From contig NZ_CP073096.1 in the NCBI RefSeq assembly GCF_030503735.1, positions 124,001-188,000 of the forward strand: a DNA stretch of 64,000 bases, read 5' to 3'. Below, piece by piece: positions 36,955 to 45,338 of the stretch. Source of the stretch: Corynebacterium tuberculostearicum. Lineage in GTDB: Bacteria; Actinomycetota; Actinomycetes; Mycobacteriales; Mycobacteriaceae. The notes under the pieces are model-generated. The model was given only the letters and a program-made list of their open reading frames with translations, did not search any database and was not told the origin of the DNA. Within the stretch, counting starts at the first letter, position 1. Each line of letters opens with the position of its first letter. A program made the position numbers and the translations under genes.

Positions 36955-37725
36955 ATGGAACTTTTTCAACACGTCGATAAAGCAGCCGGAATCTTGAGTA
37001 CACTTCTGGCAATTGGAACCGGATTCGGCCAGATCAGTGGCTTAAGTTCTGCCCAAAAAAGAATAGAAGCAATAGATCAGCTTTTGGCTGATAAAACTCT
37101 TCTTAGTTCTGCGGAGAAAAATTCCCTACGCGAAACGCGTAGGAAGCTTCAAGCTCGTATCACAAGCATTGTAGTCACTCCCGGGACCGCCCTTTATCTG
37201 TATGCCCTAGATTTCTTAGGTTGCTTAGCGGTTGTGATCTTCTCCGAGAACCCGGCCAGAGATTCCGTTGTATGGAATTTGATGATCATGGTTTTCATGG
37301 CCCTAGGCGCTAGCGGTGTTATTCGAATCGCGGGAGCGAGAGTTGCTATTTATCAAAAAGTATTGCAAGGCTCTGGGGCATCGATTCAAACCGCACCGTA
37401 TGGTCTATTAGGTGGGCGAATGGAACAGATTGGGTTAAGGCTTCTATTTGCTTTTGTAGCTATCTTTGTTTCTACATATTCGATTGTTGCTTTGCTTTTA
37501 GCGATTTTGGGTGAGTGGCTAAAGTTCGTGCTGGTGGTGATGGTAATAGCTCCACTTGCATATATATGCTGGAGAGCTTGGCTACAGTACGTTAAAAGTC
37601 TGTTCTCAGAACAGCAGCGTACTCAAAAACAAATATTGAACGAGGAAATTGAGGAGCTGAGATCTTTTAGGGATAATCCTCGGCAATCAATCCAGGAGTT
37701 TAGACAACAAGTCTTCAGAAGCTAA
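36955..37725 (+). CDS. AT-rich multi-pass membrane protein, unknown
   Basis: A 256-residue membrane protein. A short N-terminal hydrophobic stretch and a predicted coiled coil (about residues 33-68, KRIEAIDQLLADKTLLSSAE) precede four hydrophobic segments (about 77-97, 107-127, 160-182, 185-205). A charged C-terminal helix rich in Gln, Glu and Arg ends the protein. It starts 12 bases after dgt. Codon use (TTA, ATA, AGA, many A/T third positions) is unlike dgt or dnaG, pointing to recent acquisition. No known family was recognised. The coiled-coil plus multi-helix layout resembles membrane effectors, but that is speculation. Confidence 0.65.
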   Translation: MELFQHVDKAAGILSTLLAIGTGFGQISGLSSAQKRIEAIDQLLADKTLLSSAEKNSLRETRRKLQARITSIVVTPGTALYLYALDFLGCLAVVIFSENPARDSVVWNLMIMVFMALGASGVIRIAGARVAIYQKVLQGSGASIQTAPYGLLGGRMEQIGLRLLFAFVAIFVSTYSIVALLLAILGEWLKFVLVVMVIAPLAYICWRAWLQYVKSLFSEQQRTQKQILNEEIEELRSFRDNPRQSIQEFRQQVFRS

Positions 37726-37826
37726 CACTGCGAAGCACAGCGAAAATACTGATCTTCGGGAACTACTGTAAGAACTAATGCTTGGTGGAGTTGAAGAGAC
37801 CAGCTTCTAGCATGCAGGGAATTGAC

Positions 37827-38060
37827 TTAGCGCACCAACTTCACGCCCTGATCCTCCAACACGGTGGCAATGGCGTCTAGGCCATCGCCATCCATATCCA
37901 TATTGGAGGCAACGATGACGCTGGTGCGCTGCTCGCGTAGGAAGTCCGCGAGGTCATCGAGGTTACGCGGTCCGCAGTCTTCACACCCGCGGGTGCGACC
38001 GAGTGCGTTGAAGAAGTCCGCGCGGGTGCGGATGTGTTCAGTAATGAGGATGCGTCGCAT
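37827..38060 (-). CDS. Barstar-like ribonuclease inhibitor
   Basis: A 77-residue cytosolic protein with barstar layout: a first strand RRILITEHI, a helix TRADFFNALGR, the helix-2 motif GPRNLDDLADFLRE that corresponds to the Y(G)xNLDALxDxL barstar signature, a central strand TSVIVASN and a final strand GVKLVR. The acidic MDMDGDG loop could complement the basic active site of the partner. It starts two bases after the stop of an RNase Sa-type ribonuclease gene, with GAGGGG as ribosome site. Such a pair is the classic enzyme-inhibitor operon that protects the producer's cytosol. The fold call rests on pattern and context. Confidence 0.75.
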   Translation of the reverse strand: MRRILITEHIRTRADFFNALGRTRGCEDCGPRNLDDLADFLREQRTSVIVASNMDMDGDGLDAIATVLEDQGVKLVR

Positions 38061-38062
38061 GA

Positions 38063-38524
38063 TTACCCCTCTGCGTCCGGGATAGAACAGAAGCTTTCAT
38101 AGTGGTCATCGGTGTAGTACCACACGTCTGGGTCGGTCTCGTTGCCGCCACCGGTGATAATGCGGCGGGCGCCGCGGTTGTGGCTGCCTGGGGTTTCTAC
38201 CGTGTATTCGCGGTAGTAACTCTTGTCCTGCTGGGGCAGTCGGCCCTCGTAATTGCCAAAACGGGCGTTGTCATTATCTGGGTAGTCGTAGGGTCCACCG
38301 GCCAAGATATCGTCTGCGGTGTCCTTGGCCTCGGCGGGGAGGGAAGACATCTCGCAAGTATCGGCGTCGCCAGTCTTAGCGCCGCCTGCGGACTCGGACG
38401 GCGAAGAAGCAGAGGAATCACCATCGCCGCCGAGGTCGAAACCGAAGTAGCTTGCTACGGCGACAAGCGCAAGGCCACCGAGGGCAACGGGGAGCGATTT
38501 CTTGGACGCTTTGGACTTGGGCAT
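38063..38524 (-). CDS. Secreted/anchored guanyl-specific ribonuclease, RNase Sa (barnase) family
   Basis: A 153-residue protein with a basic N-terminus and one hydrophobic segment (residues 11-28, signal peptide or anchor), a Ser/Asp-rich linker and a microbial RNase domain (residues 57-147). Catalytic residues align with RNase Sa: Glu106 in YYREYTV (Glu54), Arg117 and Arg121 in NRGARRIITGG (Arg65, Arg69; the 11 and 4 residue spacings are identical), and His141 in DDHYESF (His85, four residues later). Cys57 and Cys146 are 89 residues apart, as in the RNase Sa disulfide. It should cleave RNA after G. It is followed immediately by a barstar-like inhibitor gene. AAAGGT precedes ATG 38524. Confidence 0.88.
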   Translation of the reverse strand: MPKSKASKKSLPVALGGLALVAVASYFGFDLGGDGDSSASSPSESAGGAKTGDADTCEMSSLPAEAKDTADDILAGGPYDYPDNDNARFGNYEGRLPQQDKSYYREYTVETPGSHNRGARRIITGGGNETDPDVWYYTDDHYESFCSIPDAEG

Positions 38525-38698
38525 ACCTTTATTGTTGCAGGTGCGCCGCTAAAAGTATAAATCGCCCCGAGTCAATAGCGAGGCCAAAAATTGCCCCGTC
38601 ACGGGGGTAGGTAACAGCATGTGGAAAGTACCCCATCAGAGGGTAATTTCCGCCCAATCCGTGAACCCAAGGCTACGTCACCATCCTCGCCCAGCTAT

Positions 38699-38735
38699 TT
38701 GAACATTCCCACCGCACGCGGGGTAGTCTGTACGC
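38699..38735 (+). promoter_or_regulatory. Probable promoter of a leaderless dnaG message
   Basis: TTGAAC (38699-38704), a 19-base spacer and TAGTCT (38724-38729) end six bases before the dnaG ATG. No Shine-Dalgarno is present, so transcription probably begins at or next to the start codon. Confidence 0.45.
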
Positions 38736-40658
38736 ATGGCAAAAGGCAGAATTCCGGACAGCGATATCCAAGCTATCCGTGAACGCGCGCCTTTAGAAGA
38801 GATCGTCGGCGAGTACGTGCAGCTCAAACCCGCCGGACATGATTCGCTCAAGGGGCTTAGCCCCTTCAAGGATGAAAAGACCCCGTCTTTTCACGTGCGC
38901 CCGCAGCGCGGCTATTATCACTGCTTTTCCACCGGTAAGGGTGGTGATGTTTTCAGCTTCTTGATGGAAATGGAGCAGGTCTCCTTCCCAGAAGCGGTAG
39001 AGGCAGTAGCGCAGAAGATCGGCTATCACATCAATTATCAGGGCGGTTCCACAGGTGCGCGTAATGAGAAGCCGGGAACGCGGCAGCGCCTCATTGCCGC
39101 GAATAAGGCGGCGCACAAGTTCTATCGCCAGCAGTTAGAGACTCCACAAGCGGCCACGGCCCGCGATTTCCTGCTGGATCGCGGCTTTTCCCGCGAAGTC
39201 ATCTATGACTTCGAGTGTGGCTATGCCCCAGAGGGATGGGATACGGCCACCAAACACTTGCTGCGCTTAGGCTTTTCCTTTGAAGAACTAGAAGCAGCTG
39301 GCATTTCCAAGATGGGCAAGCGTGGTCCCATCGACCGCTTTCATCGTCGCTTGTTGTGGCCCATCAAGGACCTTTCCGGCAACGTCATTGGCTTTGGCGC
39401 GCGCAAGCTTTTCGACGACGACAAGCTCGGCAAGTACATGAACACCACTGAGACCATGCTCTACCGCAAGTCCAAGGTGCTCTTTGGCCTCGATTTGGCC
39501 AAGCGCAATATCGCCGAACAACACCAGGCCGTGGTGGTAGAAGGCTACACGGATGTCATGGCTATGTATGCCGCAGGCGTCAAGACCGCCGTTGCTTCTT
39601 GTGGTACTGCCTTTGGCGGCGAGCACCTGCAGGTACTGCGCCGGCTAATGCTGGATGATTCCTACTTTAATGGCGAGCTCATCTATACCTTCGACGGCGA
39701 TGAGGCAGGGCAGAAGGCCGCGATGCGCGCCTTTGACGGCGAGCAAAAGTTCACCGGTCAATCCTTCGTTGCCGTGGCCCCCGATGGCATGGATCCCTGT
39801 GATCTGCGTTTGCAAAAAGGCGATGCCGCCGTGCGCGAGCTCATCGCGGACCGCATTCCAATGTTTGAGTTCGTCATTCAATCCGTTATTGCGGAGTACA
39901 GCATCGACAGTGCTGAAGGGCGCCTGCAGGCCCTGCGCCGCGCGGTACCTGTGGTAGCGCAGATCCGCGATCAACCTTTGCAGCGTGAATACGCCCGCCG
40001 CTTAGCTGGCTGGGTGGGCTGGCCGGATCCGGAAGAGGTTCTCCGACAGGTGCGCGCGGAGGCGCGCAAACCCAAAAAGGCTGAAAAGCCCACTATTCGC
40101 CGCTTCGATAACGCGAAGCAGCAGCCGGCGCAGCAGGACGTGCCAATGATCCATCCGCCGAGCCCGAAGGAGACCCACCTGTGGCCCCAGCGCGAGGCCC
40201 TCAAGCTGGCCTTGCAGATGCCGCAGGTGGCGGGCTCCTACTTCGACGGCATTACTGCCGACGCCTATACCAACGACGCCTACCGCCTCGTCCGCCAAGC
40301 CATTTCTACCGTGGGCGGCGCAGCTCAGGGTGCTACCATGCCGGCCGTGGAATGGATCGCCGCGGTAGCCGGTGAAATGCAGGATCTCACCGGCCGCAAC
40401 TTTGTCTCGGAGCTTGCTGTAGAGGCCATTTTGCCAACCGACGTCGGCCCCGAAAAATACGCCGACTCCGTTCTTTCCCGCCTGCAAGAAACCGTGGTGG
40501 GGGATCAAATCGCCCAGCTCAAGGCGCGACTCGGCCGCATGCGCCCCTCCGATGATGAGGCCAGCTATAACTCGCTTTTCGCTGACCTCGTCGCTTTAGA
40601 GCAAGCCCGCCGTGAGCTCAATGACCGCGCATTTCGCGGCACGCCTCCCCAGGCATAA
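38736..40658 (+). CDS. dnaG: DNA primase
   Basis: A 640-residue primase synthesising RNA primers at the replication fork. The N-terminal zinc-domain region, catalytic TOPRIM core and C-terminal helicase-binding region are present. Core motifs include GFGARKLFDDDKLGKYMNT (about residue 221), VVVEGYTDVMAMYAAGVKTA (catalytic Glu, about 268) and YTFDGDEAGQKAA (metal-binding Asp residues, about 314). In the zinc domain the usual CPFH and CFGC pairs read SPFK (residues 42-45) and CFST (about 62-65), so three of four expected ligands are missing, although the surrounding sequence (DEKTPSFHVRPQRGYYH) is well kept. The gene appears leaderless. Confidence 0.95.
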   Translation: MAKGRIPDSDIQAIRERAPLEEIVGEYVQLKPAGHDSLKGLSPFKDEKTPSFHVRPQRGYYHCFSTGKGGDVFSFLMEMEQVSFPEAVEAVAQKIGYHINYQGGSTGARNEKPGTRQRLIAANKAAHKFYRQQLETPQAATARDFLLDRGFSREVIYDFECGYAPEGWDTATKHLLRLGFSFEELEAAGISKMGKRGPIDRFHRRLLWPIKDLSGNVIGFGARKLFDDDKLGKYMNTTETMLYRKSKVLFGLDLAKRNIAEQHQAVVVEGYTDVMAMYAAGVKTAVASCGTAFGGEHLQVLRRLMLDDSYFNGELIYTFDGDEAGQKAAMRAFDGEQKFTGQSFVAVAPDGMDPCDLRLQKGDAAVRELIADRIPMFEFVIQSVIAEYSIDSAEGRLQALRRAVPVVAQIRDQPLQREYARRLAGWVGWPDPEEVLRQVRAEARKPKKAEKPTIRRFDNAKQQPAQQDVPMIHPPSPKETHLWPQREALKLALQMPQVAGSYFDGITADAYTNDAYRLVRQAISTVGGAAQGATMPAVEWIAAVAGEMQDLTGRNFVSELAVEAILPTDVGPEKYADSVLSRLQETVVGDQIAQLKARLGRMRPSDDEASYNSLFADLVALEQARRELNDRAFRGTPPQA

Positions 40659-40662
40659 AAAT

Positions 40663-40705
40663 CTCCCCTCGGCGCGACCCCAAATAAGGTGCGTGCCGAG
40701 GGGAG
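40663..40705 (-). terminator. Terminator between dnaG and a convergent small gene
   Basis: An eleven-base stem (40663-40673 with 40695-40705, arm CTCCCCTCGGC). On the minus strand it is followed by ATTTTTATG, so it terminates the small YtxH-like gene. On the plus strand no U-tract follows, so action on dnaG is less certain. Confidence 0.7.
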
Positions 40706-40735
40706 GGGAGGCCTAAAGGCTAGTCTGCAATCGAC

Positions 40736-41017
40736 CTAGTCCTCATCGGGCTCATAAATGCGGTCCGCATTGTCCACCTGCGATCCACGCAGCCGGCCCT
40801 TGCCCTTGCGCTTTGAAGACAAATCGCGAACCTCGCGCATGCGCGGTTCTGGGTCCAGGCGATTGGCTACCGCCTTGCGTGCCGAGGTGACGGCGGACTT
40901 GGTCACGGGGGAGTTGACGGCCTTTTCGTAGGCGCCCTTGATCTGGTGGTAGCGCTTGCGGCCAGCCTTAGTGCCAAATACGTATCCTGCTGCGGCGCCG
41001 AAGACGAATTGGATCAT
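40736..41017 (-). CDS. Small YtxH-like protein
   Basis: A 93-residue protein starting with a glycine-rich hydrophobic segment (IQFVFGAAAGYVFGTKAGRKRY) as in YtxH-type envelope proteins. A basic helical middle (KGAYEKAVNSPVTKSAVTS) and an acidic end (ADRIYEPDED) follow. It is probably associated with the inner membrane face. It is found downstream of and convergent with dnaG and followed by its own terminator. Function unknown. Confidence 0.68.
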   Translation of the reverse strand: MIQFVFGAAAGYVFGTKAGRKRYHQIKGAYEKAVNSPVTKSAVTSARKAVANRLDPEPRMREVRDLSSKRKGKGRLRGSQVDNADRIYEPDED

Positions 41018-41449
41018 TATCTAGCGTGTCCCCTTATTCCAGTGCGAGTAAAGTTCCCCACCAGCCTACCGTGAAGCTTTGGCGCGCGCCGCCAACCACG
41101 AGTGAGGGGTGGCGCTAGCCCTGCATTGGACTAGCACTTTTCATGGCGCGCAATACGCGCTAGTTTAAATGTGTGGAAAATAACAAGCGCAGGGATTCAG
41201 CGGCGGCCTCAACAGTGGCGCTGGCCGCGCTTTTTACCGCGAGCATTGCTGCGGAATCTTCCGGCCATCAACCGGATTCCGCTGCGGCACTTCCGGCTCC
41301 CACGTGGCTCGAAGAGTACTGAGTGGTGACCGCAAAGGTCTATCCGCCAATCCACGATTGTGCATGCGAGTTTAGCGTTGCGTTCACTTCCCCTTAACTT
41401 TAGCTAGATATTATTCGTAGGAATTTGATGCTAGTAAAAGGTTTCTACG
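41018..41449. other. 432-bp gap with one candidate leaderless small gene
   Basis: The only coding candidate is a 49-codon frame, GTG 41173 to TGA 41322. It starts MENNKRRDSAAAS, has a hydrophobic Ala/Leu stretch resembling a signal peptide (TVALAALFTASIAA), and ends PTWLEEY. There is no Shine-Dalgarno, and TAGTTT lies just upstream, which would suit a leaderless message. Codon use looks actinobacterial. The rest of the gap shows no clear element apart from the promoter region before the phosphatase gene. Confidence 0.35.
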
Positions 41450-42727
41450 ATGAAATATCGGAATAATTCTCGCTCCGCGGTCCGTGGGCTCGCCCTGTGC
41501 GCGGCTACTGGGCTGACTATAGCCCTCGCACCGTCGGCCACAGCCCTTCCCGTAGCCGTGCCCCAGCTGCGTGAGCCTGTCACCCAGCAGTCCACCGGCG
41601 CAGCCCCAGTCCAGCACCCCGGTGCCCCAGTTCCAGAGCCGTTTAGCACGGACTATATCGCGGGCTTTGAATCCGATGTCTCGTCTTATCAATTTGGCAA
41701 CTACTGGCAGGTAGTCCAGCTTTTTGATCACATCAAGGCCCAGCCAGAAATCCGCCAAGAAAATATGGACAAGGCCGTGGCCATCAATAACGCGGCGGCA
41801 GGGGACCAGGCCCTTATTCAGCGAGCGCAGTCCGACGCCAAAGCCAGCTCCACCAGCGTGCTCAACGCGGTGTCTGATGCCATGGGCAAGAACTTGGGCG
41901 ATGCCTTCCGTGCTTCTCTGGCCGAGCACCGCCTGCCCAAAACCGAGTACCTCCTAGGCAATGGGTACGCCGCTCGTGCAGGCGGGCTAGCTAATTCCAC
42001 CATGTCAGAGAAGTACTACTTCAACTATCAGCGCCCGTACCAGCGCGCGCCGCAGGCGATTAAGCGCTACGACGATGGTTCCAAGGATCTTTATCCCACC
42101 TCGCCAGCCTTCCCTTCGGGTCATACCAATCAGGCAACCTGGATTACCACGCTGATGTCCTTCATGCTGCCGGAGGTGGGCCCGCAGCTCATGCTGCGCG
42201 GTGCTGAGGCCGGCAACCACCGCGTGGTCCTAGGAGTGCATTATCCGCTGGATGTCATCGGCGGCCGCATGACTGGCCAAGCCGCCGCAGCCGACCGCCT
42301 CAATGACAAGCGCATGCGCCATGCCCTATGGGAAGCCTCGATAGAAGTGCGCAAGGAAATTAAATGGCGCACCGGCAAGACGGTGGAAGAATTGGTAGCT
42401 CAGGATAGGGCAGAGGGTACCGACTATCGGTCCACGGACGATGCGGTAGAACAGTACTCCACCTTCATGGACTATGACTTTGCCCCGCGCTACCGCACCG
42501 ACGCCCCGATGGTCGTCCCGCAGGCCGCTCCAGTGCTGCTTGCCGCATCCCATCCGGAGCTCAGCTGGGATCAGCGTGCCGAGGTGCTACGCCAGACCGC
42601 GCGCCCTGCCGGCAACCCGCTGGACTGGCAGGCAGAAGGCGGCTCCTGGCAGCGCCTCGACCTAGTCCGCGCCATGGCGGCGAAGGTGACCATCGCCCCA
42701 GACGGCGGCGTGAGCGTCAGCGGCTAG
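41450..42727 (+). CDS. Secreted PAP2-family acid phosphatase
   Basis: A 425-residue exported phosphatase. The signal peptide (about residues 1-34) ends ATA before LPV. The three PAP2 motifs are present: KYYFNYQRPYQR (about 185-196), PSGHTNQAT (about 222) and GNHRVVLGVHYPLDVIGGR (about 255), holding the two active-site histidines. The class A-like layout suggests a periplasmic or wall-associated non-specific acid phosphatase that scavenges phosphate, or a polyprenyl-diphosphate phosphatase acting outside the membrane; no membrane helices beyond the signal are seen, favouring the former. ATG 41450 is preceded by AAAGG. The downstream GGTTTTAAAACC palindrome (about 42731-42742) may be a weak terminator. 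Confidence 0.88.
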   Translation: MKYRNNSRSAVRGLALCAATGLTIALAPSATALPVAVPQLREPVTQQSTGAAPVQHPGAPVPEPFSTDYIAGFESDVSSYQFGNYWQVVQLFDHIKAQPEIRQENMDKAVAINNAAAGDQALIQRAQSDAKASSTSVLNAVSDAMGKNLGDAFRASLAEHRLPKTEYLLGNGYAARAGGLANSTMSEKYYFNYQRPYQRAPQAIKRYDDGSKDLYPTSPAFPSGHTNQATWITTLMSFMLPEVGPQLMLRGAEAGNHRVVLGVHYPLDVIGGRMTGQAAAADRLNDKRMRHALWEASIEVRKEIKWRTGKTVEELVAQDRAEGTDYRSTDDAVEQYSTFMDYDFAPRYRTDAPMVVPQAAPVLLAASHPELSWDQRAEVLRQTARPAGNPLDWQAEGGSWQRLDLVRAMAAKVTIAPDGGVSVSG

Positions 42728-42830
42728 CAGGTTTTAAAACCTAAGCAGCCCTAGAACCTGAGCGGGGGTACGGGTTTCCCGCACATGGTTCAATAAAGAA
42801 GTATCCCCATCAACCAAAAGGAAATGAGTA

Positions 42831-44012
42831 ATGACTAAGCCCAAGGTAATGACCATCTACGGCACCCGCCCGGAGGCTATCAAGGTTGCCCCTGTGATCA
42901 AGGCGCTGGATAATGATGAGCGCTTTGAGTCCATTCCGGTTTCAACCGGTCAGCACAAGGAAATGCTGGAGCAGGTAAATTCCATGTTCGGCATCACCCC
43001 GAAGCACGATCTGGGCCTGATGAAGCCGGGCCAGGGGCTCAATGAGATTGTCTCCCGCGCGATTGCGGGTCTGGATTCCATCATTGAAGAAGAAGAGCCG
43101 GACGTCATCATCTCTCAGGGTGATACCTCTACCGCCATGGCCGCAGCGCTCGCCGGCTTCCATCGCGGCGTAAAGATTGTGCACCTGGAGGCGGGCCTGC
43201 GTACCGGCGATATCCACTCGCCGTTCCCAGAAGAGGCTAACCGTAAGCTCATCGGCCAGGTAGCCGAGCTGCACTTGGCTCCTACCGCTGGATCGATGGA
43301 AAACCTGCGTCGCGAGAATGTGCGCTCCAAGGACATTGTGGTCACCGGCAACACTGTTATCGATGCTTTACTAGAGGCGGCATCCTGGGACACAAAGTTC
43401 GAGGATCCCGCTCTGCAGGAAGCTGCAGATTCGGACAAGCGCCTCGTCGTTGTGACCACTCACCGCCGCGAGAATCTTGAAACTATGAAGGAGATTGGCG
43501 GCGCGGTAAAGGATTTGGCTGAGGCTTACCCGGAAATTAACTTCGCCCTGCCGCTGCACCTAAATCCCAAGGTGCGCGAAGCGGTTCTCCCGGAAGTTGA
43601 GCACCTGCCGAATGTCATCATTACCGATCCACTGCCGTATGACCAGTTCACCCAGCTGCAAAACCGCGCGACCATCATTCTCACCGATTCCGGCGGAGTC
43701 CAGGAAGAGGCTCCCGCACTCGGCAAGCCTGTTCTGGTCATGCGCCAGAACACTGAGCGCCCCGAGGCCGTTGTCGCCGGCACCGTAAAGCTGGTGGGAA
43801 CCAACCGTGAGCTCATCGTGGCCGAGGCTAAGCTTTTGCTTTCCGACGACGCCGCTTTCCAAGCCATGGCCAACGCCGTTAACCCCTACGGCGATGGCAA
43901 GGGAGCACACCGTGCCGTCGCCGCCATCGCGGAGCTGACCGGAGTAGGCGAGCGCGTAGACGATTTCCTGCCTGAGGTTGATTCCTCTAAAGGCCCCAAA
44001 GACAAGGAATAA
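42831..44012 (+). CDS. wecB: UDP-N-acetylglucosamine 2-epimerase (non-hydrolysing)
   Basis: A 393-residue enzyme that interconverts UDP-GlcNAc and UDP-ManNAc. It opens KVMTIYGTRPEAIKVAPVIK and carries SQGDTSTAMAAALAGF (about residue 93), HLEAGLRTGDIHSPFPEEAN (about 115), TTHRRENL (about 206) and the C-terminal TDSGGVQEEAP and RPEAV blocks typical of WecB/MnaA. Cytosolic. ATG 42831 has AAAGGAAATG as its ribosome site. Together with the dehydrogenase gene at 45.6 kb it would supply UDP-ManNAcA for the glycopolymer locus; the two are separated by a DUF1707 gene, a gene-poor stretch and a tRNA. Confidence 0.94.
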   Translation: MTKPKVMTIYGTRPEAIKVAPVIKALDNDERFESIPVSTGQHKEMLEQVNSMFGITPKHDLGLMKPGQGLNEIVSRAIAGLDSIIEEEEPDVIISQGDTSTAMAAALAGFHRGVKIVHLEAGLRTGDIHSPFPEEANRKLIGQVAELHLAPTAGSMENLRRENVRSKDIVVTGNTVIDALLEAASWDTKFEDPALQEAADSDKRLVVVTTHRRENLETMKEIGGAVKDLAEAYPEINFALPLHLNPKVREAVLPEVEHLPNVIITDPLPYDQFTQLQNRATIILTDSGGVQEEAPALGKPVLVMRQNTERPEAVVAGTVKLVGTNRELIVAEAKLLLSDDAAFQAMANAVNPYGDGKGAHRAVAAIAELTGVGERVDDFLPEVDSSKGPKDKE

Positions 44013-44049
44013 CTCGCGCGACTGCCGGAAAAGCGGATATATTAAAGGT

Positions 44050-44715
44050 ATGAAACCGCTGGATATTCGCTGTAACCACCAAGAGCGCATGAAGGCTGCA
44101 GACATCCTAGGAGATGCGCTGTCGGCCGGTCAGATTGACCTCGACGACTTTGAATCGCGCTCGGCAGCATGCGTGGACGCAACCACCCGTGCCGAGCTCA
44201 TCGAGCCGCTGGCTGACCTTGTAGAGGACCCAGAGGTTCTCCTTTTTGGGCAAGAACGAAAAATCACAAAGGCCTATGCGGGCCAGCAAGAATCCAAAGC
44301 CATCGCCAAGGTGGAGCAGGCAATCCGACAGGTGCAGCCGAGCGTGCAGGAGACGCGCTCCCTTGCTGTAGGGATTTTCGGCGGGTCCACTGTCAGCGGT
44401 GGGGCAGTAGCTCGTTCCCTGACGGCCCTAGGCTTTTTCGGCGGCGTAGACATTGATCTCACGGGCGTTGCCCTGCACAGTCGTAGTACCACCATCGAGG
44501 CTGTGGGCGTCTTTGGTGGCGTGGATGTCTATATCCCCGAAGGCTTCCGCGTCCACGTCAGCGGTGTAGGCCTTTTTGGCGGGCATGACCTCAAAGTAGA
44601 AAACGGCGCCATCCATCCGAATGACCTGCCAGTGGACGCGCCAGAAATCAACGTCAATTGCTTTAGCCTCTTCGGCGGCGTGGACGTGCATGTGGGACGG
44701 CGTTACGGCGGTTAA
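44050..44715 (+). CDS. DUF1707 protein with LiaF-like C-terminal domain
   Basis: A 221-residue soluble protein. The N-terminal DUF1707 domain (residues 1-58) reads LDIRCNHQERMKAADILGDA then LDDFESRSAACVDATTRAEL, a pattern shared with short actinobacterial regulators. A helical linker follows. The C-terminal part (about 100-221) is a stack of beta repeats, each containing FGG plus a VDV-like strand (GIFGGSTVSGG, GFFGGVDIDL, GVFGGVDVYIP, GLFGGHDLKV, LFGGVDVHV), as in the LiaF/DUF2154 cell-wall-stress family. It may respond to envelope damage, by analogy only. It starts 37 bp after wecB with AAAGGT upstream. Confidence 0.8.
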   Translation: MKPLDIRCNHQERMKAADILGDALSAGQIDLDDFESRSAACVDATTRAELIEPLADLVEDPEVLLFGQERKITKAYAGQQESKAIAKVEQAIRQVQPSVQETRSLAVGIFGGSTVSGGAVARSLTALGFFGGVDIDLTGVALHSRSTTIEAVGVFGGVDVYIPEGFRVHVSGVGLFGGHDLKVENGAIHPNDLPVDAPEINVNCFSLFGGVDVHVGRRYGG

Positions 44716-45308
44716 GCAGGCTTAGAAGCTCGAGGGATTATCTAGAGTTAGGGCTTGGCCTCAGACACGCTCACAGCACTTTCCGGACCCTTCAAGCAAG
44801 TTTTGGAGACACTCACGTCAGCCTACGGTTTACTAGGAACATTTAACGCGCTCGGGGCGTTCTACACATCTAGAAGCCGGTCTAGTGCGGTGGACAATGG
44901 TACAACCACTCGCGCCGGGGTTTAGCCGCACGAAACCGCTGCCTCCTGCAAGGCAGCAGAGCGTACCAAGGCACATGGGCTTCTGGTTTCAACTGGAAAA
45001 ATAGGCCTGAAGCCGAGATCTACAGGGCGTTCTTTAAACCTCGTTAGTAACTCATGAACCTGGCAGGGTAGTATCGTCAGACAATATTGCGCAGACCACC
45101 AAAGTCGCCGGCCAGGTGGAGACACGAAAAACCACGACAAACTATTCCAGGATTCTCCTCAACACTGCCGTCCGATGGCCTCAAGGATCTCCGATTGGTT
45201 CTCTTACTCGGCCGTATTCGGGCTTAATGCACTTGTGTATAAGCAGTATTTCCACCGCAGCGCCTAAAGATTGAAGCCCTGAAGAAATATAGGCAAAACG
45301 CAAATAAT
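44716..45308. other. About 590 bp without a convincing gene
   Basis: Composition is close to average but all frames are short. The best candidate is TTG 44755 to TAG 44925 (56 codons), an amphipathic peptide containing TLTSAYGLLGTFNALGAF. It is preceded by a TANNNT box (TAGAGT) seven bases before the TTG, so it could be a leaderless small protein, but the evidence is thin. The remainder may be decayed coding DNA or hold an untranslated RNA; nothing specific is recognised. Confidence 0.3.
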
Positions 45309-45331
45309 CCCGCTTAGTGTTACTAAGCGGG
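45309..45331 (-). terminator. Terminator downstream of tRNA-Asn
   Basis: A perfect ten-base stem CCCGCTTAGT/ACTAAGCGGG with a three-base loop. On the minus strand it is followed by ATTATTTGCGTTTTG, just past the tRNA 3' end. Confidence 0.8.
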
Positions 45332-45338
45332 AACTTTG

